In this document: piece after piece, positions 1-11,904 of the stretch
Position numbering within the stretch: the first letter of the stretch is position 1
Layout of the letters: every line of letters begins with the position of its first letter
DNA from: Diphasiastrum complanatum
Lineage: Eukaryota; Streptophyta; Lycopodiopsida; Lycopodiales; Lycopodiaceae
NCBI GenBank assembly: GCA_029204225.1
Contig: CM055095.1
Coordinates: forward strand, 21,351,995 to 21,415,994
Length of the DNA stretch: 64,000 nt
Reading direction: 5' to 3'
Position numbers and translations under genes: made by a program
The notes under the pieces: generated by a model
The model's database searches: none
The model's input: the letters and a program-made list of their open reading frames with translations, nothing else
Told to the model about the DNA's origin: nothing

Positions 1-70
1 CTTTAAGGTGAGAGGTGCTCTTGGGTAGCTCTGACCGAGTATCTTGGGGATTCGTCAGAATTAGCCAACA
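1..70 (-). repeat. LTR, partial (left copy, cut by window edge)
   Basis: These 70 bases match the last 70 bases of the LTR ending at 5562, with only a handful of differences, and end in the same CCAACA. The stretch directly to the right (71-83) is pyrimidine-rich on the plus strand, so it reads as a polypurine tract on the minus strand. This copy is therefore the 3' LTR of a minus-strand element. The rest of the LTR lies outside the window. Confidence 0.7.
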
Positions 71-83
71 TTATCCCACCCCT
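71..83 (-). promoter_or_regulatory. Polypurine tract of the LTR element
   Basis: Read on the minus strand this is AGGGGTGGGATAA, directly followed by the TGTTGG that begins the LTR. Its position and composition fit a plus-strand priming site of a minus-oriented LTR element. Confidence 0.5.
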
Positions 84-2207
84 AATGTGTTGTAGGACCC
101 ATTGCAACCCATATTGGACGATATTGCTCCTCGGTTGGCATCTTTGATCGTCACTTGGAAAAGCGTAGATCCTCGTTCGCTTGCATAAAACCAAGTGCTT
201 ATTGTTGCTAGTCTTTATCAAAAAACTGCTTTCCACAATTTAACCAGAATGTCTTATTGCTACAAGTGGTTGACATTCTCAAAATTGGAGAGCTCCCAGT
301 AGCTTCACAACTTGCATGCTTGGGCGCTTCCCACGTGTCTTTTTCTTTTATCACTTGTATCTGCCCTTGAAGGTTTCATCTTTGGTTTCTTGGCAGGTAC
401 TAACTTCTGGGAGGTCTACATCCACCATTTTGCTTTTGGGTGTTTTCGCAGTTCTTCTCTCATTCGAGGTTCCAGTCTTGTCGATGCTCTTTCCTGATAG
501 GTAGCACAAATCTTGGTTATCAGTCTTCAAGGGAATGGACTCATTCACACATTGGTGGTAGAAACAGATTGGACAAATGGTTGGTGACGGCAAGGAAACA
601 TGATGAAGGCCTGGTGGAAGCGTGCAGGAACTGATAGCTGTACAATTGTAGCCTTGGACCCTCTCAATGTCGAGCTTTGACCACCACTTGCTGGGTGAGG
701 AGCTCACTTTATTTGCAGGTTCATGGTTGTCTTCACCTTTCTTTTTCTGCAGCTCTTTCTTTCGATCCGTTACTTTTGGATCTCTTTGGGCTTCATAGGA
801 GAGGAATCAACTATCATTTCTCCAGAGAGTTTCTTTTGATCAAGATCGATCTGACTCAACTGTTGTTTAAGTTTTGCCCTTTTCTCCTCAGCTTCTTTGC
901 TTAATTTCTTATGTCTTCTAGCTGCTTCGCCTGTTTCTTAGATTTTCGTTTGGCTGATCATCCATTGTAGGTGGCTATTAGTCTCTGTAAGACACTTGCA
1001 ATGATCTATCAGCTGCTTCGGTAAGACTATCAAAAATTGGGGATTTCTCAAAAGAACATTGAACTAACAATAAACAAACAGATGGAAGGTAGGGTGGAGG
1101 TGATGACATCGGTAGATAGTGTGGACGATAGGCATGAGGATGGGCGCAGACGTATGATAAGAGGCCAGTTGAAAGAGACTGATTTCCCAATGCTTGTGTT
1201 TCTTTTTTTGAAGGATCTTCATCGTGACTGGAATACTTCTTTTGATTGAGTCGCTTTGGATTGCCCATCTGTCTTCTTAGCCTTGTCGTTTCCATATTTG
1301 ACTTGTGAGCTTGGTTGTTGATCTTGCTGATGTTGTTGCTGGCAGTGTACTGCTCCAGTGGATGCCTGCATATCCACTCTCTCCCCCCCCAAAAAAATTT
1401 GTTGATGGGGATGTTGTTACTGGTAACTGTTCATGCTCAAGATTGGATCAGCACGTAGTTGAAACATGTTGAACATGCGACTAGACTAAAGATTGAACAA
1501 ATTTTAACTAAATTTGTTCCAATCTTGTTGTAGTTGACTAAAAAATGAATATGACGATGAGATTCAGAAATCAACTCTAATGTGGCAAAGATTTCTCAAA
1601 GTTTCAGGATGCCCAAAAATCGTAAACTCTGTGCAAGGTGATCTGAAGGTGGATATATGAATGAAAATGTATTCTTGAGATGCTCTACGGAAGACTCTCG
1701 TGCAGTATGTATTTCTCATGCAAATCAATCACACACTAGAAATGTTTCGCCATACACATTACATGCATTCTCAAAGATTTGCAAAAATCTCTGAGGGTCC
1801 GAACTACCATCAAGCTTTGGTAGATCTAGCTTAAGTGTACGTCTCTCATGATGAGCACTGTGGGTAGTAGAAACCATTAAAATTGGTTCTCACCTGTGAG
1901 GGTTCAGCATCATAAAAATGGGGTCGTGCGCGTGAGGACTCGGCTCTATCAGGTTCTTGTTCCTCGAATGGGTTTGTGGATGGCTCTTGGAGTTGGGACC
2001 GCATTCGGTAGAACCTATGACGTCGGATTTGTTCAGCTGTAGGGGACCTTATCTCGTATGGATAATGTTCTGGGATTTCAGAATTTGTATGTGGTTCCAT
2101 TTGATAAGATCTTGTTTTTGTGATTTTTTGGGTATAGATTTTTTTTTTTTTGTATGAGGTCCAAAATTTGTCTGGATCGGAAAAAAAGACGACGTCGAAA
2201 AATAAAG

Positions 2208-2541
2208 TATAAAAAAACAGAGGACTCGAAAAAAGAGATGACTCAAAAAATAGAAGGCTCGAAAAAATTGTATCAAAAAATTATGCTGGTGACTCGAAAA
2301 AAGTGTATCAAAAATACAGGACTCGAAAAAACAGGTGACTCAAAAAATGTGTATCGAAAATTATGTAGGTGACTCGAAAAAAAGTATCAAAACAATTTGT
2401 GCTGGTGACTTGAAAAAATTGTATCGAAAATTATCTAGGTGACTCGAAAAATGTGTATCAAAAATTATGTAGGTGACTCGAAAAAAAGTATCGAAAAAAT
2501 CTGTGCTGGTGACTCGAAAAAATTGTATAAAAAATTATCTA
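2208..2541. repeat. Minisatellite, unit about 34-40 bp, A-rich
   Basis: About ten imperfect copies of a unit built from a GACTCGAAAAA block, a TATCAAAAA or TATCGAAAA block and an ATTATGTAGGT or TGTGCTGGT block. Units alternate between two endings, suggesting higher-order amplification. Confidence 0.8.
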
Positions 2542-2549
2542 GCATTTAA

Positions 2550-3605
2550 GTGGTGGAGGCAGTCGGTGTGCGGTCTGTTGCGATGCAAGAGTGGATGTGG
2601 TGGGGATGCGGTTGCTACGGTTTAAGGTAGTCACTACAGTCCAATGTGGTCGTTACGGTTCAAGGACAGAGGTGGAAGGTGGTCTGTATGCGATGGAATG
2701 CGGTCTTTTGCAGTTCAAGACGGATGCAGTTAGAGGGTGTTCTGTTTGCGGTTGAAGGGCAGTCTGTTGCGTCTGTTGCGGTGCGGATGAATGGAGTTAT
2801 AAGGTGGTCTGAGTGCGGATGATTGCGAGGTTATGGTTCAAGTGCAGAGGTGGTTAGAGGGAGGTCTGTTGCGATGGAATGCGGTCTGTTTGTGACTGGA
2901 GGGCGGATGTAGTTAGAAGGTGGTTGGTTGGCAGATGAATGTGGCAGTTTGCGACTCAATGCGGATGCAGTTACAAGGTGATTTGTGTGCGGGTTAATGC
3001 GGCGATTTGCGACTGCGGACGAATGTCGTTTGTTTGCGGTTCAATGCGGATGCAGTTAGAAGGTGATTTGTGTTTAGATGAATGCAGCGGTTTGCGACTA
3101 CGGATGAATGCAGTTTGTTTGCGGTTCAGTGCGGATCAGTTAGAAGGTGGTATTTTGTGGTTCAGGGGCGGAATGTGGTTTGAAGTGGAATGTGGTCTAA
3201 AGGTGGTCTCTACGGTTCAAGGGCGGTTGCAGTTGAATGCGGTCTGTGGCGGTCTGTTGCAGTTGTGACGGGTGAATGCGATAGGTGGAGGTTCGTTGTA
3301 GTTGCTATGAGTTCGCTACGGGTGAATGCGGTCTATGGCGGTCTATTGCAGTTGAGACGGGTGAATGCGATAGGTGGAGGCTCGTTGCAGTTGCTATGAG
3401 GTCGCTACGGGTGAATGGGGACTGTTGCAGTTGAGACGGGTGAATGCGATAGGTGGAGGCTTGTTGCAGTTGCTATGAGGTCGCTAGGAGTGAATGAGGT
3501 CTATGGCGGTTTGTTGCGGTTGCGACGGGTGAATGCGATAGGTGGAGGCTCGTTGCAGTTGTTATGAGGTCGCTACGGGTGAATGCGGTCTGTGGCGGTC
3601 TGTCA
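2550..3605. repeat. G/T-rich tandem repeat region with an 89-bp unit at its right end
   Basis: The whole stretch is made of variants of short blocks such as GCGGTCTGTTGC and GTTAGAAGGTGGT. From about 3215 it resolves into a longer unit. The marker ATAGGTGG occurs at 3281, 3370, 3449 and 3538, giving spacings of 89, 79 and 89 bp. The 79-bp unit lacks a 10-bp block. Composition differs sharply from the A-rich array to its left. Confidence 0.7.
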
Positions 3606-3785
3606 GATATAACTCCGAATAGCGTCTAATATAGATCGTTGATTCAAGTTGTTGGATGTACCATCGATTCTAGGCCATCGAGTGTAAATGGGATGCAGAT
3701 GGGTGTCGAATGAAAACAAGTGTAGAGGCATCAGAGGCAAACAGAGTCAGAGGGTATCAGATGCAAATGGAGATAGAGGGCATCA

Positions 3786-4036
3786 GTTGAGAATTGATAG
3801 AGTGCGTTAGTTGAGAATTAACAGAGTGCGTCGACTGAGAATTGATAGAGTGTGTCGGTTGAGAATTGATAGAGTGCGTCGGTTGAGAATTAACAGAGTG
3901 CGTCGGTTGAGAATTAGAGTGCGTCGGTTGAGAATTGATAGAGTGCGTCGGTTGAGAATTGATAGAGTGCATCGGTTGAGAATTGATAGAGTGCGTCGGT
4001 TGAGAATTGGTAGAGTGCATCGGTTGAGAATTGATA
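3786..4036. repeat. 24-bp minisatellite, about ten units
   Basis: The unit reads GTTGAGAATT followed by GATAGAGTGCGTCG, repeated head to tail. One unit is 3 bp short and two carry AACAGAG in place of GATAGAG. Because 24 and 21 are multiples of three, frames on both strands stay open through the array; the minus frames encode octapeptides around NSQPTHSI. I read these frames as by-products of the repeat, not as genes. Confidence 0.9.
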
Positions 4037-4878
4037 TAGGGCTCCCTCCGGTTGAGATTTCACAAGGGTTCCAGTTGAGATCGGACACAGGGCACCCTCC
4101 GGTTGAGATTTCAGTGAGGCCTTCGGTTGAGATTTGAGTGAGGGGACGGGAGGAGCGTGAGGTTGGCATTGAAGGAAATCCAGGTCAGTTAGTGTGTTTG
4201 CTAACAATGAGGCAACCAACAGATTTGTGAGTGTATCAGCCCATGGATTTGGGCAATGATATAGCCATTGATGTGGCTCTATCCAGTTTGTAGAGACTCA
4301 TATGTGTGGGAAGATTGGGAGTTTGTTTGTAGGGATCTGAGCGGGGACTATGTTGCAGTGCTTATGGATTTAGAATGCATTGGAGTTCAAATGGCAACGG
4401 TGTCAAATGTTCACAGATCCCCTGCTCCAGATGATCTGTTGGTTACTTCTTTGCTTCTTCTTCAGAACTGTTTTTGTCTGTTACCAGGCTGCATGGCATT
4501 CATTAGATATGTTCTTGATATTAGAATGCCCAACTAGGCAGAATGGACGGATTGACGTTGTAGTAATTTTGTTTAGCCTATCAGAGGACAACTCAGGGTT
4601 GTTCTCTCTTGAAAACACTCACATTCAAACAGAGATGCAAGCCATGAACATTCATTTACAGATCAGCATGCAGCCCAAATGAACGTTCAATAGATTCTAC
4701 AGCTACCTACTCTAAAAATGAACTGAATCGGATCCTACACTTACTAAAACTGAGCTACGCTTGCATTAATCCACAAAGCTGAAACAAGAACTAATCTACA
4801 GCATTTCAGAGATCCAAGATTCAAGAAACCAACCAGTCTTTTGATTCTTGGACATCCCAAGATCACCAAGAACTAGAA

Positions 4879-5562
4879 TGTTGGAGGATATGCAAGATTT
4901 ATACCACATTTATAGCCTATTTAGTTTACCTAAATGCTGGTTCCTACATTAATCCACAAACAAGAAAAAAAGACTAATCCACTCTAGGAAAGCAACAAAT
5001 CTAATCCACTCTACAATCCACAACCACACACAAAGGGGGAAGGGCAAGATCATGAATGCATCACTCAAGAAACAAGCATGATCAAGGAGCTCAATGGATG
5101 CACCAAACTTGTGAAGGTTCTTCTCATTTCAGCATGGAGTAGATACAATACACAAAAAACTCCTCTTCACAAAGAGGAAGTCTCTTAAATAAGTAAGAGA
5201 GCTCCTTAGGTGGCATCCTAGTGGAATTTCCACATTTCACAAACTACAAGTGGAATAATGCTCTCCACTAGAGGTCACCATCAAAAGGTGTCTCACTCTA
5301 CTTTCTTTAAGAGGGGTCTACTTCCATTTATTACATTTGCCTAGAAATACTAGTTCCTACATGGTCATTCCATCTTTTGGGATTCATCATGAGGCTAACA
5401 CAGTTTCTACTTGACAATATTAACTAGTATTCCTCGGCTCTCATACTCGGCTCTCAGTCTTCATCCATCTTGTCTCCTCAGAGACCTCCTCGGTCTAAGG
5501 TGAGAGGTGCTCTTGGGTAGCTCTAATCGAGTATCTTGGGGATTCGTCAGAATCGGCCAACA
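4879..5562 (-). repeat. LTR, complete (right copy), about 684 bp
   Basis: It starts TGTTGG and ends CCAACA, a perfect 6-bp terminal inverted repeat typical of LTRs. Its right end matches bases 1-70. With the polypurine tract at the other copy this is the 5' LTR of a minus-strand element. The bases just outside are GGGCA; the matching target duplication would lie outside the window. Confidence 0.7.
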
Positions 5563-6197
5563 GGGCACATCCGTGCCATTCTAACCCTTTCATAGAAACT
5601 ACGTATCTTACGCATATCCATGTTGTCTAAGACCATTTTGTTGGAGACCTCACTGTAAGGTTGTTGACAAGGATTTCTTTAAAAAATCATTTAGTTGATC
5701 AGCTTTATGGATGTAGTATCTTTTACTTTAGTCATTTTTTTGAAATTTCTTCTTGGAGAATAGTGTTCAAGGAAAGTAGATATAAAGAAATGCTCATCCC
5801 TTTCTTGTTCGTGCTTTGTGGAATTCGTATAAAAATCAATAACGAGAAGTCATACCTGAATGTTTGTGGACGAGGCTTTTTGGGAGGTTGTCATTGTTGT
5901 TTTTTCATAAAAATTTTCTATTTATATCATAACGACAAAAAGATAGTCTTTTCAATCCATAGCTATGTTTAAAAGTGATGTAAAAACGCTTAGATAAAGT
6001 GTACATAGTATGCTAAACTGCTTGCTTTGTGAAATCTCGGTAGGCAGTATACCTTTGCTTGGAGACGATGACACTTGGTTCTAATATGAACCAGACTCTA
6101 AATGATAACAGACTGTAGTAACCAAACAATGCTACATTATCACATAAACCGATAAGCATTTAGTATCGTGAATTGAGCATAAGGTGATATTTGAGAG
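5563..6197. repeat. Dispersed repeat, copy 1 (about 630 bp)
   Basis: This segment is repeated at 8319-8946 in the same orientation with roughly 90% identity by eye, through to a shared TTTGAGAG end. Its left edge coincides exactly with the end of the LTR, so the LTR element probably inserted into this repeat. The plus frame 5661-5972 (103 aa) has a matching 69-aa frame in copy 2, but no known domain is recognised. It may be an LTR or solo LTR of another family. Confidence 0.65.
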
Positions 6198-6750
6198 AAA
6201 GCTAGGTCGTTTTAGAAGGTGCTCTATTTTTCGGATGTTTTCAGCATCTCCCAAAGGTGCAAGAAGTTTGGCAGAGGAGTCTTTTGCAAGTTCGATGGAA
6301 GCATCGATCATGTATTGGCGGATAAAGAGAAAAGTTAGGTGTGATTTCACTACATCCCTAGAAGGTTTATGAAGGCACATGAAGAATGCATTCATTTGAT
6401 TTTGGAGGGAAGAGCACCAAGAAAAAACTTGGCTAGGTTATTCATCATGAACTAGATAACATGGTTAAACCAAATGATGGAAGAGTTATTTTTGCATTTT
6501 TCACCACATCTACACTTGAAAAAAGGTCTTTTCCAGTTCTAGATTCTGGCTTGGTGTAGGTTTATTCTATTGAAGCCGGTCTCAAAGTAGCCTCTAATTC
6601 TGGCCTAGGTTTGCTCAGAGGGGCAGCGAGAGGGTTCAAATTTGTTCATACGAATGTTGGTGTCGAAAGAAACATGGGTCTCAAGTGAAGGATTTTTATG
6701 CAGGACGGCCAACTTGCAAACTTGTATTTCTTTTTCTGTCAAATGAGTCA

Positions 6751-7377
6751 TCATGATCCAAAGATCGATAAGGATGGGTGCAAGGAAATCGACAAAAGGA
6801 AGACTCCAAAGATTATAAGACGTGAGATTGGATTTATACTCAATAATTCTGCCAGGAACAAAGGGTACTTAACAACTTTTAGAATGGCAGAAGAAATGTC
6901 ACCAATGTCGCAAATGTCTTGAGAGAAGATATCGAGTTGAGAGGCACTATCCTCATCAAGGTCATCGGTAAAGACTAGAGGGTTGCGGTGATAGAAGAGC
7001 ATCAGAAACAGAAGGGGAAAGGATAGCAGGAGTAATACCATTTTCATTTTCCAAGCACATGAACACTTTTCTAATGTGCATATTACAGAATTTTCCTCTT
7101 CTTCGAATTTTTCCATGAAATCATTAAGACGACTGTAAAGATTTTCCACTAAGCTCAAAGTGTCTTTCTTCTTATCAAACTCAAGATAAATCTTTACCCA
7201 GTCAATAGTTTCAGGCAGATCAATCAGACAAAGAATCTTATCCTTAGGTCCAGCAGAAGAACACGTAGCCCTATCAGTGTTAATGACAAATTTATGCATC
7301 TCAACGGCCTTTTTCATATAACAAATCAGTGTCCAAGCAAAATGGTTAGGCAGAGGAAGGGGCTCCCCATAACTCAA
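6751..7377 (-). CDS. Unrecognised ORF, 208 aa, between the two dispersed repeats
   Basis: An open frame of 208 codons. The first ~120 residues are mixed and charged (a KFEEEEN stretch), followed by one hydrophobic stretch around MVLLLLSFPLLFLMLFYH that could be a membrane segment. No retrotransposon or known plant domain is recognised. It sits between two direct copies of a dispersed repeat, so it could be the inside of a decayed non-autonomous LTR element. It may be a chance frame. Confidence 0.2.
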   Translation of the reverse strand: MSYGEPLPLPNHFAWTLICYMKKAVEMHKFVINTDRATCSSAGPKDKILCLIDLPETIDWVKIYLEFDKKKDTLSLVENLYSRLNDFMEKFEEEENSVICTLEKCSCAWKMKMVLLLLSFPLLFLMLFYHRNPLVFTDDLDEDSASQLDIFSQDICDIGDISSAILKVVKYPLFLAELLSINPISRLIIFGVFLLSISLHPSLSIFGS

Positions 7378-8318
7378 AGAGACAACATCTTGAAACCATC
7401 ATGTGGACAAAACCATAAAAATAGACCTTTGTTGGAATCGGATAAAAGGTAAAGGTTTCAGTACTATCCCAACCAAGGAATAGTCGGATTTACACCACTA
7501 GGATGCATGGAAAGAGATACAAGACTACACTTAGTTCCTCTTGACAAAGCAAGAGTGAAACCTTTTGAAGCCTTTATTCATAATCCAACAAGGTAAAATA
7601 TACTTGAAAAGTAAAATAAAGTACTAAAAAGTACCATAAAGCATAACCACTCTCAAGACGTCCACAGCTGATACCTGCCACCATTCCACAAAACAAAATC
7701 GCACAAGTTACTTTAGTGAGGAAGACATGTGTCATAGCTACACGTCAGTTGTTATTCATGTCCAAAAGAAGTTATACTGCTTAACATTTTTAAATAGCAT
7801 TTCAAGTCATAGTCCAATCTTCCCAAACAATAAGTGTTTTAGCGATAGGCCAAGCCCCAATATTACTGTATTCGGGCGAGTGCCATGTTGATCAGTTTAT
7901 GGGAAATTGGTCTATATCTATTCATTTTTAGTCATAAAATTTATTCATAGAGTATGAAAATTTTTAACCGTTTTCAATTTGCTTAGCCAAAAGACGTGGA
8001 GTAGACACATGTGCTGGTATTAGGGCATATCCATGCCATGCTAACCCAAGTGACCCTTGCAAAGCAAGATATGTCACGCACTACTGTCCATACTCTTGAG
8101 CATATCCATGCTTTCTAGTTGTATCTCACCAAAAGTCTAAAGTAACACTTATTAGGGTAAGTTTAAGATTTACGATGATTGATTGTATGATTGTTTCTGC
8201 GCAAAACCATGCCATACAGAAATCATATATAATATATCAACTATGGTATAGGGACATTACTTTGGATAGACAAAATTAATTATTAGTAAGAGATTTCCAA
8301 AGTTTCTACAAGGTATTA
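7378..8318. other. Non-coding spacer with a degenerate third copy of the dispersed repeat start
   Basis: No gene is seen. Around 8020-8140 the text TTAGGGCATATCCATGCC and a following CATATCCATGCT echo the first 80 bases of the repeats at 5563 and 8319, so a short third copy is likely. Confidence 0.4.
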
Positions 8319-8946
8319 GGGCACATCCATGCCATTCCAACCCTTTCATAGAAACTACGTATCTTACGCATATCCATGCTGTCTAAGACCGTTTTGTTGG
8401 ATTTCCCACTATAAGGTTGTTGACAAGGATTTTTTAAAAAATCATTTAGTCGATCAGCTTTATGGATGTAGTATCTTTTACTTTAGTCATTTTTTTTGAA
8501 ATTTTTTTTGGAGAATAGTGTTGAAGGAAAGTAAATATACAGAAATGCTCATCTCTTTCTTGTTCGTGCTTTGTGAAATTCATATAGAAATCGATAACAA
8601 AAAGTCATACCTAAATATTTGTAGACAAGGCTTCGTAGGAGGCTGCCATTGTTGTTTTTTCGTAAAGGTTTTCTCTTTATATCATAACGACAAGAAGATA
8701 GTCTTTTCAGTCCATAACTATGTGTGAGAGTTATGTAAAAATGTTTAGATAAAGTGTACGGAGTATGCTGAACTGCTTGCTTTGTGAAATTTCGGTAGGC
8801 AACATACCTTTGCTTGGAGTACGATGACGCTTGGTTCTAATATGAACCAGGCTGTAAATGATAGCAGGTAACTAAACAATGCTACATTATCACATAAATC
8901 GATAAGTGTTTAGTATTGTAAAGTGAGCATAGGTGACATTTGAGAG
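8319..8946. repeat. Dispersed repeat, copy 2 (about 630 bp)
   Basis: Same-orientation copy of 5563-6197. It keeps the full order of blocks, including the motif around GAACCAG and the AT-rich end. It is followed directly by the hairpin array. Confidence 0.65.
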
Positions 8947-9540
8947 TATGAAATCATTGCTAGATCAAAGAGTGTATATATTTTCTTTAGATTTGAGCCA
9001 AAAAAGCATCCTTCTATCCATCGCTGGATAATAGAAGGTATGTACATATTAAAGCATCAAAGAATGAGGAGTGTTTTAGCTTGATGTCCATTGTTGGACA
9101 ACAAGCAATTTAAATCATATATAACCATAAGTAATGCTCCTACTGCCCATTGCTGGACAATAGGAGGAGTGTGTGCAAACAGAGAGAAGGTAAAAGGAGT
9201 TCGATGTCCATCGTTGGACATGATACACCTCAACCTTGTGATCCATCATTTACAAATGGAAGAGTATGCAATCTATCCATCATTGGACATATACAATCAT
9301 TAATGCTTATTTAGAAGCCTCAAGAAGGCAAATGAAAATGCCTTTCCATCGCTACCCATAAAAGATGTGAAATAAAACTCTCAGATGAGAATGCAGCTAG
9401 TGATTCATCGCTGTCATTAGAACATTCCTACAAAGGGATGTAAACAAGTCAGATGTATCTATCACTGCCAGTAAGGTACGATGCAAAAGTATCCATTTTA
9501 TGAAAATCGCTCAGTCTGTCATCGCTGGACAGGTTACCAT
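8947..9540. repeat. Array of about ten regularly spaced short hairpins with a conserved core
   Basis: A core reading CCA-TYGY-TGG (four-base loop TCGC, TTGC, TCGT, TTGT or variants) recurs with loops starting at 8957, 9021, 9091, 9150, 9211, 9280, 9349, 9408, 9462 and 9522, so spacings are 54-70 bp. At several sites the flanks pair with each other while differing between sites: 9010-9038 (11 pairs plus a 3-base bulge), 9079-9106 (11 of 12 pairs), 9137-9166 (11 of 13 pairs), 9397-9420 (9 pairs including one G-U, 2-base bulge), 9516-9532. The units at 8957, 9349 and 9462 are weak. The sequence between hairpins is unrelated A/T-rich DNA. Confidence 0.7.
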
Positions 9541-10215
<675 letters not shown>

Positions 10216-10384
10216 GACAAAATACTAGGAAGCCATAAAGGGCGTAATCATACTAGAAATAAAAATGTTATCATTTAAATATCAAAATCTTGCAAATGAC
10301 AATAATAATGAGAAAAAGCTACACAATGTTATCAATGATCCATACAAGGCCACGTAAAGTGACAAAGTTTAGAAGGATTATGAA

Positions 10385-10560
10385 TCTTTGTTTCTTGACT
10401 CTAGTGCAATTCAATATATGACACCTAGGACAAAAATGGTTTAGAGTCTTCTTGCAAATGAGAAGGGTTACCGTTTTAAAACCATGCTAAATAGTCTTCA
10501 CTTTAATATGATCTTAAGCACTACCTCTAGTGAAAATATAAAGCCAAACTATCTACATCA
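10385..10560 (+). pseudogene. Possible Ty1/copia protease remnant
   Basis: The plus frame near 10400 reads LDSSAIQYMTPRTK followed by a stop. This resembles the copia aspartic protease core (a DSGA-type site followed by HMTP). The conserved glycine is replaced and the frame is closed soon after. No other copia domain adjoins it, so the call rests on one short motif. Confidence 0.25.
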
Positions 10561-10726
10561 CTATGGATGAGGGTGAGGGTGAGGGTGAGAAACTAGCAAT
10601 ATTTACTTGGCTTAGTTTTCCTATCTAGATGAAAAATGAAAAAACACGTGAAATTTCTCAACATACTAGAGAATATCGAATTTAGAATAATGAACATCTG
10701 CTCACGAAACTTTTAAAGCGAATCCA

Positions 10727-10728
<2 letters not shown>

Positions 10729-10770
<42 letters not shown>
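10729..10770. repeat. Microsatellite (TA)21 inside a palindrome
   Basis: Uninterrupted TA dinucleotides. The flanks are CCACT on the left and AGTGG on the right, so the whole block is one perfect inverted repeat. Confidence 0.95.
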
Positions 10771-10772
<2 letters not shown>

Positions 10773-11904
10773 TGGTAGAAAATGGATCCACTTAGCCATG
10801 GCCAATAGGGAAATGATCTACTTATTTGGCATTACAAACATTGATTGATTCTAGGATGAGGTCCAAGTCTAGTCCTAGTCCTAGGCTGATGTTATTTAGA
10901 AAACGAAGCAAGACAGAAGTTCAACATATATGTAACTAAGGCAAGACAAAAAACAAGAAGAATGCAACATACCAATTGTAAGAGAAAGCTCCTCAAGATC
11001 TTGCTTACAAGACAACCAACGAGAAGCCACCAATCAATCAACAGTAGCCTCACCCCCCAAGCCACAGGATTGTAGTGGGTTTCTTTCCTAGCCTAACCTC
11101 AATCCAAGATCCAAGCAATCTAGCATCATGGAGAAGAAGTCAGTTGTCACACGTAGGTTTGTTCCCAAGGGAGCGATAGCATATCTCAGATTTCAGCATG
11201 AATGGAAGATCCACATCTAACTCTAACATCCGTTAACCCTAAGCATTTACATTACATCCATTAACACTAAGATCCACAATGATAATAGCTTACTCTTTTT
11301 CTCTCTCTCCCTTTCTCTCTCGTAAAAAACATAAGAATTGGCAATCTCAATAACATTCAAATCCACAATTAGCAAATACAACAAAAACATGAGAGATGGA
11401 GGAAAAGAGATAGAGAGCAAGGATATTCACAAGTCCATTCCATAAGAGAACCAATCTGTTTGTATTGAAATGAAGATCTGAACATGAGGAGCAACTCGAG
11501 TTTGCCCCTATTTATAGTGGAGAGGAGGGCCTTGGCCTCAAAATCCTATTGGCCCATTTCTGTCTCCCTAAATATTTAAACTTAAAAAGAGTGAGAACTC
11601 ATTCAAAAATTGGAGGGAATGTTGGAGGGTTTGTGGATCCTGAGGCAACCCTAACCCTAGTTAGTAAGTGAGAGGGATTTGGCACCCTGCATGTGTAAGT
11701 CCAACCCGATGATCACATAGAGATTTGATTAATTGAAAGTCAATCAAAGGAACTTAGGCCTTTTTGCGCGACTTTTAATGTCGCAGGGCCTAAATGTCAA
11801 GTTAGTGCATAAAGTTGGGTTTCTCTCCAATTTTGGATGGTTCTCACTCTTTTTTAAATTTGAATAATTAGGGAGGTAGAAGCTGTGGGACAATCGAAGG
11901 AAAA
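10771..11904. other. Non-coding sequence upstream of gypsy element E1
   Basis: No ORF of note. It may include the 5' LTR of E1, but I could not find its two ends or a matching copy downstream. Confidence 0.35.

Larger units (their letters stand above)
71..4878 (-). mobile_element. Internal region of an LTR element with little or no coding capacity (LARD-like)
   Basis: The region lies between two copies of one LTR in direct orientation. A polypurine-like tract at 71-83 fits a minus-strand element. No gag, protease, reverse transcriptase or integrase motif is visible in any frame. The longest minus frame without repeats is 351-707 (118 aa), which I do not recognise. Bases 2208-4036 are three different tandem repeat arrays. 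No clear match to an initiator-Met primer-binding site is seen next to the right LTR. The best reading is a large non-autonomous retrotransposon derivative; an unrelated insertion of satellite DNA into a dead element is possible. Confidence 0.5.

Noticed and set aside
3757-4169. Overlapping open frames on both strands with peptide repeats
   Set aside because: They are products of the 24-bp minisatellite, which cannot easily contain stops.
8957-9530. CRISPR-like array (short repeats at regular spacing)
   Set aside because: The repeated part is only a ~10-base core, the stems vary and the context is a plant nuclear genome. No cas-like gene is present.
10570-10592. GAGGGTGAGGGTGAGGGTGA as a telomere-like repeat
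   Set aside because: Only three short units and not the plant telomere unit TTTAGGG; more likely a tiny tandem slip.
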